Position numbers and translations under genes: made by a program. A model generated the notes under the pieces. That model did no database searches. It had not been told where the DNA came from and saw only the letters and a list, made by a program, of their open reading frames with translations. Shown here one piece after another: positions 1 through 6,583 of a DNA stretch of 9,805 nucleotides; within the stretch, counting starts at the first letter, position 1, and the number at the start of each line of letters is the position of its first letter. Origin of the DNA: Woeseia sp. (GTDB lineage: Bacteria; Pseudomonadota; Gammaproteobacteria; Steroidobacterales; Woeseiaceae); the NCBI GenBank assembly GCA_003229095.1, contig QIHS01000318.1, positions 1-9,805 of the forward strand. Reading direction: 5' to 3'.

Positions 1-439
1 TGCGCTCCAGCGCGGCGCTGAACTGCGGGCCGCACTCACATCGTTCCGAACCGAACACGTCCCCGGTGAGGCAACTTGAGTGAACACGCACGAGCGGGTT
101 TTTCCAGCTATCCGGGTCGCCTAAGAGCAGGATGCTGTTAACCGCCATCGAATCTGCAAGTGCTGCGAACGACTGTTGTCGTTCCCGGCCTCGCAGTTTG
201 TCGGCCAGTTCCTGCACTTTATCCAGTTCGGTATGCCGCACACTGGCAAACCAGGTCACGTCATACTGTTTGCCGTTGTTCTGCAGCGGCAACGGAATCG
301 GGCCGAGAATGCTGAGTGCGCTGGCGCCCACTTCCGGCGCACTTCGAGCGTCTTCAGCACTGCCTTGTGCATCTATGCGAATCAGTTTGCCCTGTTCGAT
401 CAGGCGCTGGCGAACGGTTGGATCAATATAAGTAAACAT
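1..439 (-). CDS. ribA: GTP cyclohydrolase II (RibA-type), N-terminal part, cut by window edge
   Basis: Cytosolic zinc enzyme of riboflavin synthesis that opens GTP to a diaminopyrimidine with release of formate and pyrophosphate. The 146 visible residues begin MFTYIDPTVRQ; the rest lies left of the window. Near residues 118-136 stands VRVHSSCLTGD followed by FGSERCECG. The three cysteines C123, C134 and C136 have the C-x10-C-x-C spacing of the E. coli RibA zinc site. In E. coli this motif starts near residue 49; here about 70 more residues precede it, including a charged, helix-like stretch (about 67-90, VRHTELDKVQELADKLRGR). The enzyme is therefore a long-form relative rather than canonical RibA. 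The ATG at 439 is chosen because the ORF reads sensibly from it; its ribosome binding site is weak (AGG about 8 bases upstream). Whether it makes riboflavin precursor or serves a paralogous role cannot be told. The family call is firm, the symbol less so. Confidence 0.82.
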   Translation of the reverse strand, partial: MFTYIDPTVRQRLIEQGKLIRIDAQGSAEDARSAPEVGASALSILGPIPLPLQNNGKQYDVTWFASVRHTELDKVQELADKLRGRERQQSFAALADSMAVNSILLLGDPDSWKNPLVRVHSSCLTGDVFGSERCECGPQFSAALER

Positions 440-489
440 CGCAAGAGCCTAACATCTCCGTCGTCATGCTGCGGGACGCATCGTTGTTC

Positions 490-530
490 TAGCTGAGACA
501 GGAACTCATCGCATAATGACTATTTTCAGC
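490..530 (-). promoter_or_regulatory. Possible weak sigma-70 promoter for the ribA-type gene
   Basis: Reading leftward, a TTGCGA hexamer lies 17 bases before TATGCG, about 70-100 bases upstream of the ATG at 439. The match to the sigma-70 consensus is modest (4/6 and 3/6). The 114-base gap between this gene and its upstream neighbour shows no hairpin or recognisable FMN riboswitch. This is a by-eye guess. Confidence 0.15.
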
Positions 531-553
531 GGTCGCAATGACTGCCGAAGTGC

Positions 554-931
554 TCAGGCTCTCGAAGAGTCTGGAATAGCGCGGCGCGCACGCCAAAATT
601 GCAATGCCGTGCCCGCGAGATAGGACAATACAGCCGCGCCAATTCCGGTAACAATCGCCTCCGTCATAGCAGAGCCGAACATGCCGGGGTGCACATAGTA
701 ATCGACAACGCCGGTAACCAATCCAAGGAGCAATGCGACAATCCAGCGTTTGCTGGTGTGTGCCGCGAACAACACGGCCGATGTCGCAACGCCTGCTATC
801 ACACCGGTTTGCGATGCAATTATCCAGTGGGATACGGTAAACGCGAGCAGGTTTCCCTGCACCATGGTCACGAGGCAGGCGACAGTCGCTTCGGATACAT
901 TCTCTAAGATTGGGGCTATTCTTGGTTTCAT
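554..931 (-). CDS. Small hypothetical membrane protein (125 aa, 3-4 transmembrane segments)
   Basis: Not recognised. From the ATG at 931 the protein has 125 residues, starting MKPRIAPILENVSEA. Hydrophobic stretches lie at about residues 14-39, 42-58, 63-81 and 88-113. Loops carry TSKR (59-62) and DYYVHPGMFG (77-86), and the tail RARRAI (114-119) is basic, which suggests a cytoplasmic C-terminus. The hydrophobic pattern is long and regular, whereas the overlapping 155-codon minus-strand frame is Arg/Cys/His-rich and looks non-coding; this favours 554-931 as the real gene. An upstream in-frame TTG at 949 would add six residues. No clear ribosome binding site precedes either start; the 10-bp palindrome GCAAATTTGC sits in that place. 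It lies 78 bases downstream of fghA on the same strand and may be read through from it. Function unknown. Confidence 0.6.
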   Translation of the reverse strand: MKPRIAPILENVSEATVACLVTMVQGNLLAFTVSHWIIASQTGVIAGVATSAVLFAAHTSKRWIVALLLGLVTGVVDYYVHPGMFGSAMTEAIVTGIGAAVLSYLAGTALQFWRARRAIPDSSRA

Positions 932-1009
932 GGGTTCGCAAATTTGCAATTGTCACTCAACAGACCCCGGCAGCACAGAATTTATGTCAGCGGGGTGGTT
1001 TTTCGAACG

Positions 1010-1864
1010 CTATTCCGCCCGCAGGATGTTAGCGTGAAATCGAAGATGATCTTCCATGAAGGTGGAAATAAAATAATAGCCATGATCGAAGCCGTCGTGG
1101 CGCCGAAGTTCGAGCTTGACGCCACTTTCAGCACAGGCGGCTTCCAACAGGTGAGGATGGAGTTCCCGCTCCAGCCACTCATCCGCCATTCCCTGATCAA
1201 CCAATATCTTGTGGGCAGGTGATTTGTCCAAATTCCTGACAACCTGGACCGTGTCGTAATTACCCCACGACGATTGATCGTCCCCCAGATAATTACCAAG
1301 TGCTTTTTTTCCCCACGGACAATTCATCGGGCTGCAAATAGGTGCGAATGCTGAAACGGATTGGTAAATATCGGGATTTCTCAAGCCAACCGTAAGCGCA
1401 CCATGTCCGCCCATGGAATGGCCCGTGATGCTCTGTCGATTGCGGTCGCCCGGAAACGAATTGAAGACCGCTTCCTGAAGCTCTTTGGTCACATAGTCGT
1501 ACATTTGAAAGTGCGTGTTCCATGGCGATTCGGTGGCGTTCAGGTAAAAGCCAGCGCCAATGCCGAAATCATATTCTTCATCAGGATCATCCGGGACACT
1601 ATCACCCCTGGGGCTTGTGTCAGGTGAAACCAGGATTAGCCCCAGATCCGCGGCCATTCTCTGCGCGCCGCTCTTGATCATGAACGTTTCTTCAGTGCAG
1701 GTCAGACCCGACAGAAACGTCACCACCGGCATTGGCTGCTCACCTGCTCGATCCGGAACAAAAACAGAAAACTGCATATCGCAATTGTTGACGGCAGAGG
1801 CGTGCCGGTAGAAGCCGACGACGCCGCCGAAACAACGACGCTCGCTGATTGTATGGATTGTCAT
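1010..1864 (-). CDS. fghA: S-formylglutathione hydrolase
   Basis: Cytosolic alpha/beta-hydrolase (esterase D family) that splits S-formylglutathione to formate and glutathione, the last step of glutathione-dependent formaldehyde detoxification. The 284 residues match the family's usual length. Visible marks are FLSGLTCTEETF (50-61), the long variable loop SPDTSPRG (80-87), the nucleophile elbow GHSMGGHGA with Ser150, DQGMAD with Asp228, and GFDHGYYF with His261; together these form the catalytic triad by family alignment. The ATG at 1864 has a strong GAGGA ribosome binding site that overlaps the fabB stop codon, and only seven bases separate the two genes, so translation is probably coupled. 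The usual partner, the glutathione-dependent formaldehyde dehydrogenase (frmA/adhC), is not in this window. The synonym frmB is used in E. coli. Identification is firm; its placement after fabB is unusual to my knowledge. Confidence 0.95.
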   Translation of the reverse strand: MTIHTISERRCFGGVVGFYRHASAVNNCDMQFSVFVPDRAGEQPMPVVTFLSGLTCTEETFMIKSGAQRMAADLGLILVSPDTSPRGDSVPDDPDEEYDFGIGAGFYLNATESPWNTHFQMYDYVTKELQEAVFNSFPGDRNRQSITGHSMGGHGALTVGLRNPDIYQSVSAFAPICSPMNCPWGKKALGNYLGDDQSSWGNYDTVQVVRNLDKSPAHKILVDQGMADEWLERELHPHLLEAACAESGVKLELRRHDGFDHGYYFISTFMEDHLRFHANILRAE

Positions 1865-1871
1865 TTTTTCC

Positions 1872-3083
1872 TCAGATCTTCTGCATAATCAGCGTAGCGT
1901 TGGTTCCGCCGAAGCCGAAACTGTTGCTCATTGCCGTGTGAATGCCGGCGTTCTCGATAGTTTTGGTCACCAGCGGCAGACCCTCTGCTGCCGGGTCAAG
2001 GTCAACGACGTTAATAGAGGGCGCAATAAAATCATTTTCCAGCATCAGCAAGCAGTGGATTGCTTCAAGCACACCAGTTGCCCCGAGCGAATGCCCGCAC
2101 AATGACTTTGTCGATGCAAATCTCGGAATGTCATCACCAAATACTTCACGCAGCGCCTCAAGTTCTTTGGTATCACCAACCGGCGTGCTCGTGCCGTGCG
2201 TGTTGATGTAATCCACCTTGCCCTCGACGGTCGATTGCGCCAGTTGCATGCAGCGCACCGCGCCTTCGCCGCTGGGCGCCACCATGTCGTGGCCATCGGA
2301 GGTCGCGCCGTAACCGACAATCTCGGCATAAATTTTGGCGCCACGAGCTTGCGCGTGCTCGAGTTCTTCCACGACCACCATGCCGGCACCAGCTGCGATC
2401 ACGAAGCCGTCCCGATTCTGGTCATAAGTGCGAGACGCAGTTTCCGGCGCATCGTTGTAGCTTGACGATAGTGCACCCATTGCATCGAACAGCGCAGCGA
2501 GTGTCCAGTCTTCCTCCTCACCACCACCGGCAAAAACAATGTCCTGTTTGCCGAATTGAATTTGCTCCATTGCGGCACCAATACAATGTGCACTCGTCGC
2601 ACAGGCAGATGTAATCGAGTAGTTGACGCCCTTAATCTTGAACGGCGTTGCCAGGCAGGCAGAGACTGTACTGCCCATGGTTCTCGGCACCATGAAGGGG
2701 CCGATTTTTCGGACTCCGCGCGCCCGCGCAATATCTGCACTCGCGACAATATTGGCGCTCGACGCGCCGCCGGATGAGGCGATAAGACCGGTACGAGGAT
2801 CGGAGACATCATTTTCTTCGAGGCCCGCGTCATCGATGGCCTGCTGCATCGCGATGTAGGAATAAGCCGCGGCATCACCCATGAAACGTCGCACTCTTCG
2901 ATCGATATGTTCGCTGATGTCCAGATCAACATGGCCGCTAACCTGGCTCTTGAGTCCGAATTCCTTGAAAGATTCGTTAAAGCGGATACCGGACTTTCCG
3001 GCGCGCAGAGAATTCAGCACCGCATCACTGGAATTGCCAAGACATGACACAACACCGATACCGGATATGACGACGCGACGCAC
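1872..3083 (-). CDS. fabB: Beta-ketoacyl-ACP synthase I
   Basis: Condensing enzyme (KAS I) of type II fatty acid synthesis; it joins malonyl-ACP to acyl-ACP and is needed to elongate the cis-unsaturated product of FabA. The 403 residues fit the family length. Catalytic residues are Cys161 in SACATSAHC, His296 in NTHGTSTPVGD, Lys326 and His331 in CGHSLGATG. The C-terminal MSNSFGFGGTNATL loop is intact. The stretches FDAMGALS, YDQNRDGFVIA and YGATSDGHDMVAPSGEGAVRCM are near-identical to E. coli FabB and separate it from FabF. The start is GTG at 3083 with a strong AGGGGA ribosome binding site six to seven bases before it. It lies 20 bases after fabA and seven before fghA, so the three are very likely one transcript. 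Nothing is broken or missing. Confidence 0.97.
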   Translation of the reverse strand: MRRVVISGIGVVSCLGNSSDAVLNSLRAGKSGIRFNESFKEFGLKSQVSGHVDLDISEHIDRRVRRFMGDAAAYSYIAMQQAIDDAGLEENDVSDPRTGLIASSGGASSANIVASADIARARGVRKIGPFMVPRTMGSTVSACLATPFKIKGVNYSITSACATSAHCIGAAMEQIQFGKQDIVFAGGGEEEDWTLAALFDAMGALSSSYNDAPETASRTYDQNRDGFVIAAGAGMVVVEELEHAQARGAKIYAEIVGYGATSDGHDMVAPSGEGAVRCMQLAQSTVEGKVDYINTHGTSTPVGDTKELEALREVFGDDIPRFASTKSLCGHSLGATGVLEAIHCLLMLENDFIAPSINVVDLDPAAEGLPLVTKTIENAGIHTAMSNSFGFGGTNATLIMQKI

Positions 3084-3103
3084 GATTTTCCCCTAAATCC
3101 TGG

Positions 3104-3645
3104 CTAGAAATTATCAGTCGAAGTAAACAGGCCGACGCGCAATCCTTCGGCGGTGTATATCTCGCGGCCGTCGACAGAAACCGTTCCGTTGGCAATCGCA
3201 AAAACCAACTGGCGTGCAACGAGGCGCTTGATTTGAATTTTGTAGGTCAGGACACTCGCCTCAGGCAGCACTTGCCCCGCGAACCTGACTTTGCCAGCAC
3301 CCAGGGCTCGACCTTTGCCGGCGTGACCAGACCAGCCCAGAAAGAAACCAACCAGTTGCCAAAGCGCGTCCAGGCCAAGACAACCCGGCATAACCGGATC
3401 ACCCTCGAAATGACATTTAAAAAACCACAGGTCCGGATTGATATCCAGCTCCGCAATTATTTCACCCTTGCCGAATTCACCGCCGTCATTGGTGATTCGG
3501 GTGATTCGATCAGCCATGAGCATGTTGGGCGTCGGCAATCGTGCACCGTCCGCACCAAAAATTTCACCCCGGCCACAGGCGAGCAGGTCTTCGTAGTCAT
3601 AAGCGGTCTTGCGACCGGGCGGGCAGCCGTTGGTGCATCGCTCAT
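3104..3645 (-). CDS. fabA: 3-hydroxydecanoyl-ACP dehydratase/isomerase, with an apparent one-base frame break near its 5' end
   Basis: Hot-dog-fold enzyme that dehydrates 3-hydroxydecanoyl-ACP and isomerises trans-2- to cis-3-decenoyl-ACP, the branch point to unsaturated fatty acids. The conserved body, from YDYEDLLACGRGEIFG to GLFTSTDNF and TAG at 3104, is intact and E. coli-like. It includes the active-site His in KCHFEGDPVMPGC (codon 3410-3412) and Asp in GLDALWQLVGF (codon 3368-3370). No plausible start exists in that frame: the only upstream candidate is TTG at 3739, without a ribosome binding site and followed by an unconserved Arg-rich stretch. The good start, ATG at 3645 with GGAG five bases upstream, reads MSDAPTAARP in the next frame. 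Adding one base near 3616 joins the two and gives 180 residues, close to the family's usual 171. I therefore place the start at 3645 and treat the span as frameshifted by mutation or sequence error. It is followed by fabB after 20 bases. Confidence 0.9.
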
Positions 3646-3719
3646 ACGCTCTCCGGCGCGTTACCTGGGAAATTGGGCCGCCGGGCGCGTTTACGCTCGC
3701 TCGATACAGCCAGCCGTCT

Positions 3720-3749
3720 ATCTTACCGGACCTTCGCAATCGCTGCTAA
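3720..3749 (-). promoter_or_regulatory. Candidate sigma-70 promoter of the fabA-fabB-fghA unit
   Basis: Read leftward, TTAGCA (3749-3744) and TAAGAT (3725-3720) are separated by 18 bases; each matches the sigma-70 consensus at four of six positions. Transcription would begin near 3713, leaving a leader of about 70 bases before the ATG at 3645. This lies downstream of the TTG at 3739, which argues against that codon as the fabA start. I saw no clear FabR- or FadR-like palindrome beside it. Judged by eye. Confidence 0.3.
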
Positions 3750-3843
3750 AAATTTGCTGCACTGCGCCAATTGGCAGGATTCAATGCAGTTCGCCCCCCT
3801 ACGAGCTGGTTACCATAAAATCGTGGCAATACTGGGCAGGCCC

Positions 3844-3873
3844 TTGAATGAACTCACTATTCCGGTGTTTAGT
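3844..3873 (+). promoter_or_regulatory. Candidate sigma-70 promoter of the secreted-protein gene
   Basis: TTGAAT (3844-3849) and TTTAGT (3868-3873) lie 18 bases apart, each a four-of-six match. The expected start point falls near 3880, at the left edge of the 21-bp inverted repeat. The geometry would suit a repressor site over the transcription start, but the promoter match itself is weak. Confidence 0.22.
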
Positions 3874-3880
3874 GCACTCT

Positions 3881-3901
3881 GGAATTCGCTGCGCGAATTC
3901 C
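3881..3901. promoter_or_regulatory. 21-bp inverted repeat, possible operator
   Basis: Two perfect 9-base arms, GGAATTCGC and GCGAATTCC, flank the three-base centre TGC. The symmetry stops exactly at the arm ends. It lies 36 bases before the ATG at 3937, within the 291-base divergent region between fabA and the secreted-protein gene. No run of T follows, so it does not look like a terminator. A dimeric regulator site or an mRNA leader hairpin are both possible; the regulator is unknown. Confidence 0.4.
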
Positions 3902-3936
3902 GGACATCGATCACATGCAGGGCGATAATTTCGACG

Positions 3937-6528
3937 ATGAACGGCAAGGGAAACAATTCAATTTTCAAGACAGCACGCGGTATGTGGCATCGCACGTTTG
4001 CGTTTGTCTTGCTGTTCTCAACATTGGCTTTATCCACGTTTGCGTCCGCGCAAACTGTGCGGGACGATTTTGAGGACCGGCTATATAGCAATAACGATGG
4101 AACAGCGAATTGGGTTGGTGACTGGATTGAGGATGACATCATTGGAGCCGGTCCTACTCAGGGCAATGTGCAGATCAGGCCCAACGGCAGCCTAAGACTC
4201 GATGATCGGCCAGATACGGGTACAGAACCCAGTCTTGCACGCGAAGTCAACCTGCTCGGCGCAACCATCGCAACACTGAATTTCGACTGGCGCACAAGCA
4301 ACGGTGTCGACACCAGTGACTCAGTGATTGTCGAGATCTCACCGAATGGCGGTACGAGTTGGACGGAGCTCGAAAATTTTACCGGTCTCAGCGGGAATAA
4401 CTCCGGATCCCGGTCTTTCGACATCACCGCCTTTGCCGCGGTGAACACGCAAATCCGAATACGGGTCAACAACCTTTACGGTTTCCCCAACGAGTTCTTT
4501 CGCCTGGACTTTATAGAAATTGTCTACACAATTGTCCTTAGCGGCACTAACATGGCGATTACGCAAACTGACTCGCCGGACCCGGTCAATATTGCCAGCC
4601 CTTTGAGCTACACACTGACAGTAACGAACAACGGCCCGGACGATGCGACCGGTGTTACGGTCGTCAATGTCTTGCCAGCCGGCACTATTTTTGAATCTGC
4701 GTCCGCAACGCAGGGTATTTGTACTCAGGCTGCGGGTACTGTCACCTGCGTGCTGGGCGACATGTCCGCATCGGATGTCGAGACGATCAACATTGCGCTC
4801 ACCACGCCGTTCGTAACCGGCACGATCACTAATTCAGCAACGGTGTCCGCAAACGAAACTGATCCTGTTGCCGCCAACAATGTGACATCCGAAAATACAT
4901 TTGTACAAAACCTGAACGTCAACCAACTATGTTATCTGGTTGCCGATAACGGAATCGTTGGTAACCAAAATCTCTTTACAAGAATAGATACCGCTGATTT
5001 TGATCCGGCGACCAACGAAACCAATATCGGTAACACTACCGGCACCACAAGCATTGAAGCCATTGCTTTCAACTCTGCGACAAGCGTCGTATACGCGGCA
5101 AATGGCGGACAGTTAGGTACGCTAAATACAACTACCGGTTTGTTTCAGGCGTTGCCGCAGACAATCGGCACAGGCAGCGGATCACTCGGCAACCAGACGT
5201 TTAGTGATGTCGACGGGCTAACCTTCGATGCGACTACAGGTGTGATGTTCGGCTCCCACAGACGTGGCGGCAACGACTTGCTCATCCAGATCGACATGAC
5301 CACAGGCGCACACGTTCCGAACGCTTTTGGTGCCAACATCGACTATGTGCAAATTCAACCTGTAGGCGGAAATACGATTGTCGATGACATTGCTGTCGAT
5401 CCGACAACCGGAATAATGTACGTGTCAACTAACAACGGCGGCAGTACCGATCGATTGGGAACCATCAACAAGGATACCGGTGCGACAACAAATATCGCGT
5501 TGATCACGGTTCCTGACATTGAAGGGTTAGGCACTGATTCTTCAGGCCAGCTCTGGGGAACCAGCGGCAGCCAGGGAGTACTGTACGAAATCGACAAAGC
5601 GACCGGCGTAGGTTCGAATGGCAGAGTGATAGACAACGGCAGTGACTACGAGGCCGTCGATTGCTTCGCATTCTCGCCAACCATTATTGCTGATCTGGCA
5701 CTGACCAAAATCGTCGATGATGCATCACCCCAGGAAGGCGACACGGTAAATTACACAATCACCGTCAGCAACGCTGGCCCCGGTCCGGCAACCGTTGTTC
5801 AGGTGATGGATTTACTGCCCGCGGGCGTCACCTTCATTGCTGCCTTGCCTGCGCAGGGAACTTACGATCCGATCTCTGGCGACTGGTTTGTAGGCAATCT
5901 AGGGGTGGGGTCCTCTGTGATCCTACTGCTATCGGCAGACGTAGACGCTGGTACTGGAGGCACTACGATTACCAACACAGTCACAATCGATTTCCTCAGC
6001 CAGGTCGATCCGAACGCAAGTAATGATATTGCGACAGTCGATATCGTGCCGCTTGGTATGCCGAGTTTGCTGGTGCTCAAGACCGCATCGATTATCGAAG
6101 ATCCGGTGAACGGAATAGATAACCCAAAAGCAATCCCCGGAGGCACTGTGCGCTACCTGATTGCGACCACGAATACCGGCACCGGTGTGGTCGACAACGA
6201 CACCTTGTACGTCACGGACCCTGTTCCCGCAAATACCGCCTTGCGCGTGACGGATTTCGACGGTTCTACGGATGGCCCTGTGTCTTTTATGAATGGCACA
6301 CCCACCAGCGGACTAACATACGTCTTCACGTCCCTGGCAGACCTTGCAGATGATGTGTCTTTCTCGGATGACGGCGGATCAACATTCACCTACATGCCGG
6401 TTGTAAGCGGCAATGGAACGGATCCCGCAGTGACCCACGTGCGGATCAATCCGAAAGGAATATTCGTCGGCGACAGCGGCAGCGGCGCGCCGAGCTTCCA
6501 GATCTTCTTCAAGGCTGTCATTCAATAA
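3937..6528 (+). CDS. Secreted DUF11-repeat surface protein with a propeller-like centre
   Basis: A large exported protein of 863 residues with unknown role. An N-terminal signal peptide is clear: a basic region to about residue 19, hydrophobic core FAFVLLFSTLALSTF, and likely cleavage at ASA-QT (38/39). Segments in order: 41-197, a beta-rich jelly-roll-like domain (DDFEDRLYSNNDG at its start, DFIEIVY at its end); 206-323, a DUF11 domain (TNNGPDDATGVTVVNVLPAG); 330-580, four repeats suggesting part of a beta-propeller; 587-703, a second DUF11 (VSNAGPGPATVVQVMDLLPAG); 704-863, a diverged DUF11-like module. There is no LPxTG, PEP-CTERM or transmembrane anchor at the end, so release or non-covalent attachment is likely. 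Cysteines are few (about five). I chose ATG 3937 because it precedes the signal peptide; ATG 3982 is also possible, and the open frame back to 3541 runs antisense through fabA. It is the only plus-strand gene here. Adhesion or cell-wall roles are only guesses. Confidence 0.85.
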   Translation: MNGKGNNSIFKTARGMWHRTFAFVLLFSTLALSTFASAQTVRDDFEDRLYSNNDGTANWVGDWIEDDIIGAGPTQGNVQIRPNGSLRLDDRPDTGTEPSLAREVNLLGATIATLNFDWRTSNGVDTSDSVIVEISPNGGTSWTELENFTGLSGNNSGSRSFDITAFAAVNTQIRIRVNNLYGFPNEFFRLDFIEIVYTIVLSGTNMAITQTDSPDPVNIASPLSYTLTVTNNGPDDATGVTVVNVLPAGTIFESASATQGICTQAAGTVTCVLGDMSASDVETINIALTTPFVTGTITNSATVSANETDPVAANNVTSENTFVQNLNVNQLCYLVADNGIVGNQNLFTRIDTADFDPATNETNIGNTTGTTSIEAIAFNSATSVVYAANGGQLGTLNTTTGLFQALPQTIGTGSGSLGNQTFSDVDGLTFDATTGVMFGSHRRGGNDLLIQIDMTTGAHVPNAFGANIDYVQIQPVGGNTIVDDIAVDPTTGIMYVSTNNGGSTDRLGTINKDTGATTNIALITVPDIEGLGTDSSGQLWGTSGSQGVLYEIDKATGVGSNGRVIDNGSDYEAVDCFAFSPTIIADLALTKIVDDASPQEGDTVNYTITVSNAGPGPATVVQVMDLLPAGVTFIAALPAQGTYDPISGDWFVGNLGVGSSVILLLSADVDAGTGGTTITNTVTIDFLSQVDPNASNDIATVDIVPLGMPSLLVLKTASIIEDPVNGIDNPKAIPGGTVRYLIATTNTGTGVVDNDTLYVTDPVPANTALRVTDFDGSTDGPVSFMNGTPTSGLTYVFTSLADLADDVSFSDDGGSTFTYMPVVSGNGTDPAVTHVRINPKGIFVGDSGSGAPSFQIFFKAVIQ
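5053..5625 (+). repeat. Four propeller-like protein repeats inside the secreted protein
   Basis: Residues 373-406, 425-461, 482-522 and 528-563 share a pattern: a hydrophobic-acidic start (IEAIAFN, VDGLTFD, VDDIAVD, IEGLGTD), then TG or SG before an aromatic or hydrophobic strand, then a glycine-rich turn and an ID/LN-x-x-TG ending (LNTTTG, IDMTTG, INKDTG, IDKATG). Such units are typical of blades in beta-propellers of secreted bacterial proteins. Four are visible, fewer than a usual six- to eight-blade ring; flanking strands at 330-370 may add more. The repeats are diverged at DNA level, so they are old rather than recent duplications. Confidence 0.65.
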
Positions 6529-6583
6529 CGTCGCGCTTGCCTGACGCCGAACGACAACCCAATCCAGGATCAAGCCAGCTCGG

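Noticed and set aside
440..553. FMN riboswitch ahead of the ribA-type gene
   Set aside because: The 114-base gap is too short for the usual element and shows none of its conserved pairings by eye.
489..956. 155-codon minus-strand ORF overlapping the small membrane gene
   Set aside because: Its product is rich in Arg, Cys and His with no hydrophobic or domain pattern; the 554-931 frame gives a coherent membrane protein.
974..1000. Terminator hairpin after fghA from CCCCG/CGGGG arms
   Set aside because: Five-base arms with a loop of over 20 bases and no T run; unlikely to terminate transcription.
2399..2932. 177-codon minus-strand ORF inside fabB
   Set aside because: It is an alternative frame of fabB, whose own frame is near-identical to known KAS I proteins.
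3104..3739. FabA starting at the in-frame TTG at 3739
   Set aside because: No ribosome binding site, an Arg-rich unconserved leader, and a predicted -10 element lies inside it; the ATG at 3645 has a proper ribosome binding site but needs one base to restore the frame.
3233..3847. 204-codon plus-strand ORF opposite fabA
   Set aside because: Antisense to the conserved fabA body, with no recognisable motif.
3541..3936. Upstream extension of the secreted-protein frame by 132 codons
   Set aside because: It would run antisense through the fabA 5' region and bury the signal peptide inside the protein; the signal peptide supports a start at 3937 or 3982.
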